Of a stretch of 34,890 nt of DNA, positions 29,128 to 34,890 are shown piece after piece (position 1 is the first letter of the stretch; the number at the start of each line of letters is the position of its first letter). The translations under genes and the position numbers were made by a program. The stretch spans positions 1 to 34,890 of the forward strand of contig JBEVIU010000029.1 in NCBI GenBank assembly GCA_040510575.1, written 5' to 3'. This DNA comes from DASUMF01 sp040510575. Its GTDB lineage: Bacteria; Actinomycetota; Acidimicrobiia; IMCC26256; DASPTH01. The notes beneath the pieces were generated by a model. The model saw only the letters and a list, made by a program, of their open reading frames with translations. It was not told the origin of the DNA and made no database searches.

Positions 29128-31607
29128 GCGTCGTTCCGGTCCGCCGGGGCCGGTCCGCCGAGGGTCACCGGCACGCGGGAGGTGAGCGACACCGGCGTGC
29201 CCTGCACCGGCCCGTGGTCGTGCTCGTGCGCCTGCTCAGGCGGCGGCCGGAGCCGTCGTCCGACGGTGCTGACGCGGCCGTACAGGGTCGTGCGCTGCTC
29301 GAGTGGCCGGCCCAAGGGTTCGACGATGCGAGCGAAGTCGGCGTCGTCGAGCTCCTGGCCATGGCTCGCACCCGCGGCGCGGGAGATGTTCTCGTCCATC
29401 AGGGTGCCGCCGAGGTCGTTGCAGCCGGCGAGCAGGGCCTGGCGCGCACCGGTGATGCCCGCCTTCACCCACGAGACCTGCACGTTGTCGATCCAGCCCC
29501 GGTAGGCGATGCGACCCACCGCATGGATGAGCACGAGCTCGCGCATCGTGGGGCCTCGACGCGACCGCTTCTGCAGGTAGAGCGGGCTGCCCATGTGCAC
29601 GAAGGGCAACGGGACGAACTCCGTGAACCCGCCCGTCTCCTTCTGGAGGTCGCGCGTCCGCACGATGTGGCGAGCAACGTGCACGGGTTGCTCCACCGTG
29701 CCGAACATGATCGTGATGTTGGAGCGAAGCCCGACGGAGTGGGCGACGCGATGGGCCTCGAGCCACTCCTCGGTGTTCACCTTGTCGGGGCAGATGATCG
29801 CCCGCACCTCGTCGTCGAGCACTTCTGCCGCGGTGCCGGGCAACGACGCGAGGCCGGCATCCTTGGCCAGGAGCAGGTACTCCCCGAGGGGCATCCCGAG
29901 GCGACGCGCGCCTTCGGTGACCTCGAGCGCGGTGAACCCGTGCAGGTGGATCGACGGTGCCGCCTCCTTCACCGCGCGAGCGACCGAGAGGTAGTACTCG
30001 CCGTCGAAGTCGGGGTGGATGCCACCCTGGAGGCACACCTCGGTGGCGCCGCAGTCGACCGCCTCGACGACGCGGCGCTGGATCTCCTCGCGGTCGAGGA
30101 GATACGGCGTGCCGCGCAGGTTCAGTGAGAGCGGGCCCTTGGAGAAGGCGCAGAACTTGCACTTGAACGTGCAGATGTTCGTGTAGTTGATGTTGCGGGT
30201 GCGCACGAAGGTGACGACATCGCCCACCGCCTCGCGGCGTAGCTGATCGGCGAGTGCGGCGACGCGGGTGACTTCCGAACCGCGCGCGGAGAGCAATGTG
30301 ACGATCTCCTCGACACCGACCTCCTCGCCGGCGCGCACGCCGTCGAGCACGACGTCGACCGACGAGCCGAGGTGCGCGGACGGACGCGCCGACGTGGCGC
30401 CCGCAGCCGCGGCGATCGCCGCCGGCGTGAGGACAGTGGGGGGCGACGCTTCGCTGCCGGCCGACCAGTCGTCGTCGCGGGCGAGGGCGTCCATGTCGGA
30501 GAGCGCGAGCACCGGGAACCGCACGTCGGGGTGCAGCCAGCGATCGGCGTCGCGCACGAACTCGGGATAGGCCGTGAGCCGCGGGGCGAGCGTCTTGCCT
30601 GCATCTTCGGTGGCCGCCCGCAGCAGCTCGAGCGAGGGCCACGGGCGCTCGGGGTTCACGTGGTCGGCGGTGACGGGGGAGACGCCACCCCAGTCGTCGA
30701 TCCCGGCCGCCACCAGGGCACCGAGCTCGTCGGGGTCGGAGAGGTTCGGCGGGGCCTGGACGTGCACCTCGGGCGGGAGCAGGAGGCGGGCGGTGGCGAT
30801 CGCCCGCAGGTACTCGTCGCGGTCACAGGCGTCGTGCTTGGCCATGGCCGTGCCCGCCTTGGGCAGGAAGTTCTGGACGATGACCTCCTGCACGTGGCCG
30901 AACCGAGCGTGCGAGTCGCGGATGGCCACCAGCGCGTCGATCCGTTCGGCGCGCGTCTCGCCGATGCCCACCAGGATGCCGGTGGTGAACGGCACCGCGG
31001 CGCGGCCCGCCGCCTCCAACGTGGCCAGCCGGCGCTCGGGGGTCTTGTCGGGTGCGCCGGCGTGCGGGCCTCCCGGCTCGCCGAGCCGGGCCGCGAGCGT
31101 CTCGATCATCATCCCCTGCGACGGCGACACCGCCCGCAGCAGCTCGAGCTCGGCCTCGTCGAGCGCGCCTGCGTTGGCGTGGGGGAGCAGCCCCGTCTCC
31201 TCGAGCACCGCTCGGCACGCCGCGGCGAGGTAGTCGACGGTCGAGGTGTAGCCGTGAGCGTGAAGCCATTCCTGCGCCACCGGGTACCGCGCCTCGGGTG
31301 CCTCGCCGAGGGTGAAGAGCGCCTCACGACAGCCCATCGCAGCGCCGCGGCGCGCGATCGCGAGCACCTCGTCGAGCGTGAGGTAGGGGGCGTCGAGGCG
31401 GGCCGGCGGCTTCGCAAACGTGCAGTAGCCGCATCGATCGCGACACAGCATGGTCAGCGGGACGAACACCTTCGGCGAGAAGGTCATGCGGGAACCGTGG
31501 AAGCGGTCGCGGAGTCGTCCGGCCTCCTCGATCAGGTCCCCGAGTGGGACGTCGATCAGCGCGTGCGGGTCGTCGGCAGCGAGCGCGGCGAGCGATGAGA
31601 CGGGCAT
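29124..31607 (-). CDS. fbiC: FO synthase FbiC (CofG-CofH fusion)
   Basis: 827 residues with two radical SAM domains. The N-terminal half (CofG-like) has CRDRCGYC (C55, C59, C62). The C-terminal half (CofH-like) has NICTFKCKFC (C479, C483, C486). Together they join tyrosine and 5-amino-6-ribitylamino-uracil to make FO, the deazaflavin of F420, and each half releases 5'-deoxyadenosine. The fused form is typical of actinobacteria. Start: ATG 31607 with TAGGCT 7 bases upstream. It heads the operon fbiC-pfkB-LOG. Confidence 0.96.
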   Translation of the reverse strand: MPVSSLAALAADDPHALIDVPLGDLIEEAGRLRDRFHGSRMTFSPKVFVPLTMLCRDRCGYCTFAKPPARLDAPYLTLDEVLAIARRGAAMGCREALFTLGEAPEARYPVAQEWLHAHGYTSTVDYLAAACRAVLEETGLLPHANAGALDEAELELLRAVSPSQGMMIETLAARLGEPGGPHAGAPDKTPERRLATLEAAGRAAVPFTTGILVGIGETRAERIDALVAIRDSHARFGHVQEVIVQNFLPKAGTAMAKHDACDRDEYLRAIATARLLLPPEVHVQAPPNLSDPDELGALVAAGIDDWGGVSPVTADHVNPERPWPSLELLRAATEDAGKTLAPRLTAYPEFVRDADRWLHPDVRFPVLALSDMDALARDDDWSAGSEASPPTVLTPAAIAAAAGATSARPSAHLGSSVDVVLDGVRAGEEVGVEEIVTLLSARGSEVTRVAALADQLRREAVGDVVTFVRTRNINYTNICTFKCKFCAFSKGPLSLNLRGTPYLLDREEIQRRVVEAVDCGATEVCLQGGIHPDFDGEYYLSVARAVKEAAPSIHLHGFTALEVTEGARRLGMPLGEYLLLAKDAGLASLPGTAAEVLDDEVRAIICPDKVNTEEWLEAHRVAHSVGLRSNITIMFGTVEQPVHVARHIVRTRDLQKETGGFTEFVPLPFVHMGSPLYLQKRSRRGPTMRELVLIHAVGRIAYRGWIDNVQVSWVKAGITGARQALLAGCNDLGGTLMDENISRAAGASHGQELDDADFARIVEPLGRPLEQRTTLYGRVSTVGRRLRPPPEQAHEHDHGPVQGTPVSLTSRVPVTLGGPAPADRNDA

Positions 31608-31614
31608 CCGAGGC

Positions 31615-31620
31615 AGCCTA
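31615..31620 (-). promoter_or_regulatory. -10 element of the fbiC operon
   Basis: TAGGCT on the minus strand lies 7 bases before ATG 31607. The divergent methyltransferase-Mug gene starts only 7 bases beyond it, so that gene's own promoter must overlap the fbiC coding start. Confidence 0.55.
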
Positions 31621-31626
31621 ACGGCG

Positions 31627-32730
31627 ATGATGGAAACCATGGATGAGGCGACGGTCGCCGCGTACGAGCGCGCCGCGACCGAGTGGCGCGACCAGCGACC
31701 CGCGAAGTTCCTCGACCGCGCGGAGCACCTCGCGGCGCTCGTGCCGAACGGCGCGGTCACCGCCGACCTCGGATGTGGCGCCGGACTGCATCTGCCGTTC
31801 CTGGGTCGTCCGGCCGTCGCGCTCGATGCGGCCGCGGCGATGGTGAGGATCACCCGCGACGTCGCCGCTGACGCGATGGGCGTGCAGGCCGACCTCGAGC
31901 ACCTCCCGTTCCGGCGAGGCGCACTCGGTGGCGCGTGGGCGCGAGCGAGCTACCTGCACGTGCCGCGCACACACCTTCCGGCAGCGCTTGCCGACTTGCA
32001 CCGCGCCACCGCGGTCGACGGCTACGTCCACCTCTCGATGGAGCCGGGCAGCGAGGACGGAACCGCGCCGGACGATGCGTTCCCGGGCCGGTTCTTCGCC
32101 CGGTGGTCGCTCGACGCATTGCACGACGTCCTGGTCGGAGCCGGCTTCGACGTGGTCTCGCTGGAGCTCGATCCCGACGACGACACCTGGATCCACGCGC
32201 TCGCGCAGCGGGCGCGCACGTTGCCCGACACGGTGGGCCCGGGGATGCGGCTGCTGGTGTGCGGCCTGAACCCGAGCGTCCTCTCGGCCGACGTCGGTGT
32301 CGGCTTCGCCCGCCGTGGGAACCGGTTCTGGCCCGCCGCGCTCGACGCCGGCATCGTCACCGCCGACCGCGACCCTCGGGACGCACTGGTGCACCACCGC
32401 GTCGGCATGACCGACCTGGCGAAGCGGGCGACGGCCCGCGCCGACGAGCTCAGCCGCGACGAGTACCGCGAGGGGGCCGCTCGCGTCGAACGGCTCGTGC
32501 AATGGCTGCGCCCCGGCGCGGTCTGCTTCGTCGGCCTCGCGGGCTACCGCGCGGCCGTCGATCGCAGCGCGGTGCCCGGCGTGCAGCCGGAGCGGTTCGG
32601 CGACGTGCCCAGCTACGTGATGCCCAGCACCAGCGGCCTCAACGCGCGGACGACACCGGCCGAGCTCGCCGACCATCTCCGCGCCGCCGCGAAGCTCGCC
32701 GACGATTCACTGGGGCTCGCGTCGCAATGA
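31627..32730 (+). CDS. SAM methyltransferase fused to Mug-type G/U mismatch DNA glycosylase
   Basis: 367 residues in one uninterrupted frame. Residues 1-195 form a class I methyltransferase: motif I ADLGCGAG at 46-53, then LDAAAAMV, QADLEHLPFRRGALGGAWARAS and the late GFDVVSLEL strand. Residues 207-355 match Mug/TDG: CGLNPSVLSA (N215 at the place of catalytic N18 of E. coli Mug), GFARRGNRFWPA near 226-237, LVHHRVGMTDLAKRATA near 254-270 and MPSTSGLNARTT near 332-343, the usual NPSGL loop. The methyl acceptor is unknown. ATG 31627 and ATG 31630 are both possible. The join near residue 200 shows no linker repeats. Confidence 0.85.
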   Translation: MMETMDEATVAAYERAATEWRDQRPAKFLDRAEHLAALVPNGAVTADLGCGAGLHLPFLGRPAVALDAAAAMVRITRDVAADAMGVQADLEHLPFRRGALGGAWARASYLHVPRTHLPAALADLHRATAVDGYVHLSMEPGSEDGTAPDDAFPGRFFARWSLDALHDVLVGAGFDVVSLELDPDDDTWIHALAQRARTLPDTVGPGMRLLVCGLNPSVLSADVGVGFARRGNRFWPAALDAGIVTADRDPRDALVHHRVGMTDLAKRATARADELSRDEYREGAARVERLVQWLRPGAVCFVGLAGYRAAVDRSAVPGVQPERFGDVPSYVMPSTSGLNARTTPAELADHLRAAAKLADDSLGLASQ

Positions 32731-32731
32731 T

Positions 32732-32757
32732 CGTCGGCTGGATCCCGGTGGCCGACG
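32732..32757. terminator. hairpin between convergent genes
   Basis: CGTCGGC at 32732-32738 pairs with GCCGACG at 32751-32757 around a 12-base loop. It fills the 31-base gap between the fusion gene and tal and probably ends both transcripts. No T run. Confidence 0.5.
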
Positions 32758-32761
32758 TTGG

Positions 32762-33859
32762 TCAGTTGCCGACTTCGGCCCGGCGCTTCTCGATGGTCGT
32801 GAACGCGTCACGGAACGAGTTCGCGAACGATTCGACGCCTTCACGCTCGAGGGTTGCCGTGACGTCGTCGATGTCGACACCCGCGGCGGCGAGATCGGCC
32901 ATCACCTGGTGCGCCTCGTCGACGCCCTGCGCGACCGTGTCCGCTCGCTGGTTGCCCTCGCCGCGCTGCAGTGACTCGATCGACGCGGGCGCAAGTGTGT
33001 TGACGGTGTCGGGGCCGATGAGCTCATCGACGTAGAGGGTCGACGGGTACGCGGGGTTCTTGGTCGACGTCGACGCCCAGAGCGGTCGTTGCAACCGCGC
33101 GCCAGCCGCCGCCAGCGCGTCCCACCGAGGACCGGCGAACCGATTGCGGAACAGCTCGTAGGCCAGCTTGGCGTTCGCCACCGCCGCCTTGCCGCGCAGC
33201 GGGGAGTCGTCGGGGAGGCGCGGATCGGTCTCGGTGTCGACCCGGCTCACGAAGAACGACGCGACCGAGGAGATCTTGGACACGTCGCCGCCGGTCTCCG
33301 CCAGGCGTTCGAGCCCCTTGAGGTACGCCTCGATCACGAGCTCGTGGCGGGCGATCGAGAAGATCAGGGTGACGTTGACGTTGATGCCCGACGCGATCGT
33401 CTCCTCGACCGCCGGGATCCCCTCCAGGGTTCCGGGGATCTTGATCATGAGATTGGGACGGTCGACGCGCGCGAACAGCGAACGCGCGGCGGCGATCGTG
33501 CCGGCCGTGTCGTGTGCCAGCTCGGGCGACACCTCGAGCGACACGAAGCCGTCGCCGCCGTCGAGTGCGTCGTACACCGGCCGGAGCAGATCGGCGGCCG
33601 CCTTGATGTCGTCGACGACCACGCTCCAGTAGGTGTCCTCGATCGACAGGCCCGACGTCGCCGCCGCCGCCAGCGCCTCGTCATACCCCTCGCCCGCGTC
33701 GATCGCCTTGTCGAGGATGGTCGGGTTCGACGTCACGCCGCGGATGCCGTCGACGGTGATGAGCGACTGCAGGCCACCGCCCGACAGCAACGGTCGCGCC
33801 AGGTTGTCGTACCACGGGCTCTGTCCGAAATCGTTGAGCTTGGCGATGGCACTGGTCAT
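32762..33859 (-). CDS. tal: transaldolase
   Basis: This 365-residue protein of the long actinobacterial transaldolase type moves a dihydroxyacetone unit between sugar phosphates in the non-oxidative pentose phosphate pathway. GVTSNPTI at 41-48 and the Schiff-base lysine K140 in NLMIKIPGTLEG are clear, as are VNVTLIFS near 161-168 and ASTSTKNPAYPSTLYVDELIG further on. Its ATG overlaps the tkt stop (ATGA), so it is translated together with transketolase. Confidence 0.96.
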   Translation of the reverse strand: MTSAIAKLNDFGQSPWYDNLARPLLSGGGLQSLITVDGIRGVTSNPTILDKAIDAGEGYDEALAAAATSGLSIEDTYWSVVVDDIKAAADLLRPVYDALDGGDGFVSLEVSPELAHDTAGTIAAARSLFARVDRPNLMIKIPGTLEGIPAVEETIASGINVNVTLIFSIARHELVIEAYLKGLERLAETGGDVSKISSVASFFVSRVDTETDPRLPDDSPLRGKAAVANAKLAYELFRNRFAGPRWDALAAAGARLQRPLWASTSTKNPAYPSTLYVDELIGPDTVNTLAPASIESLQRGEGNQRADTVAQGVDEAHQVMADLAAAGVDIDDVTATLEREGVESFANSFRDAFTTIEKRRAEVGN

Positions 33860-34890
33860 GAACGTGCTCCCTGGTCGAGCAGCGTGCGTGCGCGCGCCGC
33901 GACGTTGTCAGAGGTGAAACCGAATTCGGCGAGGACGGTGCCACCCGGCGCCGACGCGCCGAAGTGGTCGATGGCGACGGTGTCGTCGGCGTAGCGGTCC
34001 CAGCCGAAGCTCGAGCCCGCCTCGACGGCAAGGGTCGGCACGCCCTTCGGGAGCACCGACGCCTGGTAGTCGGCCGGCTGGGCGTCGAACAGCTCCCAGC
34101 AGGGGAACGAGACCACCCGCACCGAGCGGCCTTCGGCGGCGAGCGCTTCAGCCGCGTTCACGCACAGCGACACCTCGGATCCGGTGCCGACGAGCACGAG
34201 CTCCGGGACGTCGCCGGTCTCGTCGACGAGCACGTACGCGCCGCGAGCGAGCCCGACAGCGCCGCGCTCGGCGGTGCCCACGAGCACAGGCGAGTTCTGG
34301 CGAGCGAGCACCATCGCGGTGGGCCCGTCGGAGTCGATGTGCAGCCTCCACGCCAACGCGCACTCGTTGGCGTCGGCGGGCCGTATGACGCGCAGGTTGG
34401 GCATGGCACGCAGTGACGCGAGGTGCTCGATCGGTTGGTGGGTCGGGCCGTCTTCGCCGACGCCCACGGAGTCGTGGGTCCACACGAAGGCGGTCTTGTA
34501 CTGCGAGAGCGCAGCGAGGCGCACCGCGGGGCGCATGTAGTCACTGAACACGAAGAACGTGCCGCCGGCGGGGAGCACCCCGCTCACCGACATGCCGTTC
34601 ATGATCGAGCCCATGCCGTGCTCGCGCACACCGAAATGCAGCTGGCGACCTCGGAACTGGTGGGTGCCGATCACCTCGCTCTCGTCGAGCAGCGTGCCGG
34701 TGTTCTCGCTGAGGTCGGCGCCGCCCGCGAGCAGCCCGGGAACCACGTCGACGATCGCGCTCAGGATCTTCCCCGACGCCCGGCGCGTGGCCACCGATTC
34801 GCCCGGCTCCCACGTCGGAAGCTTCGCTTCCCAACCCGGGAGGCCGCGCTGCGCGAGACAGGCCTCGTACTCCTCGAAGAGCGGAGCTTC
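33856..34890 (-). CDS. tkt: transketolase, C-terminal part (5' end outside the window)
   Basis: 345 residues are visible; the thiamine diphosphate binding N-terminal domain lies beyond the window. The pyrimidine domain has DLSENTGT, FGVREHGMGSIMNGM with the glutamate that activates thiamine, and the family hallmark THDSVGVGEDGPTHQPIEHL (20 residues). The C-terminal domain shows VLVGTGSEVSLCV and SSFGWDRYADD. The frame is open to the window edge, reading EAPLFEEYEACLAQRG at its visible start. It forms a pentose phosphate operon with tal. Confidence 0.95.
   Translation of the reverse strand, partial: EAPLFEEYEACLAQRGLPGWEAKLPTWEPGESVATRRASGKILSAIVDVVPGLLAGGADLSENTGTLLDESEVIGTHQFRGRQLHFGVREHGMGSIMNGMSVSGVLPAGGTFFVFSDYMRPAVRLAALSQYKTAFVWTHDSVGVGEDGPTHQPIEHLASLRAMPNLRVIRPADANECALAWRLHIDSDGPTAMVLARQNSPVLVGTAERGAVGLARGAYVLVDETGDVPELVLVGTGSEVSLCVNAAEALAAEGRSVRVVSFPCWELFDAQPADYQASVLPKGVPTLAVEAGSSFGWDRYADDTVAIDHFGASAPGGTVLAEFGFTSDNVAARARTLLDQGARS

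Overview
This is a dense, high-GC bacterial window with about 36 protein genes, no RNA gene, no transposase and no CRISPR array. The gene content points to an F420-producing actinobacterium: a fused FO synthase (fbiC), an F420-type luciferase-like oxidoreductase, a soluble acyl-ACP desaturase-type diiron protein, actinobacterial-type CtaA/CtaB, and leaderless genes. The class Acidimicrobiia (Ilumatobacter-like) is my best guess. That placement is inference; no rRNA or marker phylogeny was available.

Layout. 1-4.0 kb: the last codons of a + strand gene, an LLM oxidoreductase, an Asp/Asn beta-hydroxylase-fold dioxygenase, and a two-gene minus operon of an E2-like acyltransferase fold protein and a serine-palmitoyltransferase-like alpha-oxoamine synthase. 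4.0-6.6 kb: a + operon of a poly-gamma-glutamate-hydrolase-family protein, a nucleoside phosphorylase and an MTA/SAH/5'-deoxyadenosine deaminase-like amidohydrolase. Together these look like a salvage route for SAM by-products. 6.6-9.5 kb: PIG-L deacetylase, HD-domain protein, small membrane protein and alpha/beta hydrolase. This stretch is rich in short in-frame tandem repeats. 9.5-16.5 kb: typA, ctaA, an SRPBCC protein, the desaturase, a 5'-3' exonuclease, rmuC and fxsA. 16.5-22.9 kb: a hypothetical protein, a short-chain (C20-type) prenyl diphosphate synthase, an ABC exporter pair, a TlpA-like thioredoxin, ctaB, a Cpn10-like protein and a Cys-rich protein. 23.0-27.0 kb: the glycolate-oxidase-like operon glcD-glcE-glcF with a 67-residue fourth gene. 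27.0-31.6 kb: the minus operon fbiC-pfkB-LOG. 31.6-34.9 kb: a methyltransferase/Mug DNA glycosylase fusion, then the pentose phosphate pair tkt (cut by the window end) and tal.

Expression. Nearly every gene or operon that starts its own transcript has a TAnnnT -10 hexamer ending 6 to 9 bases before the start codon, with no ribosome binding site, which implies widespread leaderless mRNAs. Several perfect dyads lie in divergent promoter regions; the best is at 3992-4017. Genes inside operons are usually joined by 1-10 base overlaps.

The best candidates for something undescribed are the SPT-like/E2-like operon, whose E2 protein has lost the catalytic histidine, with a strong dyad in its promoter; the dispersed SVPNGD-coding repeat; the nested inverted repeats between rmuC and fxsA; and the methyltransferase-Mug fusion.
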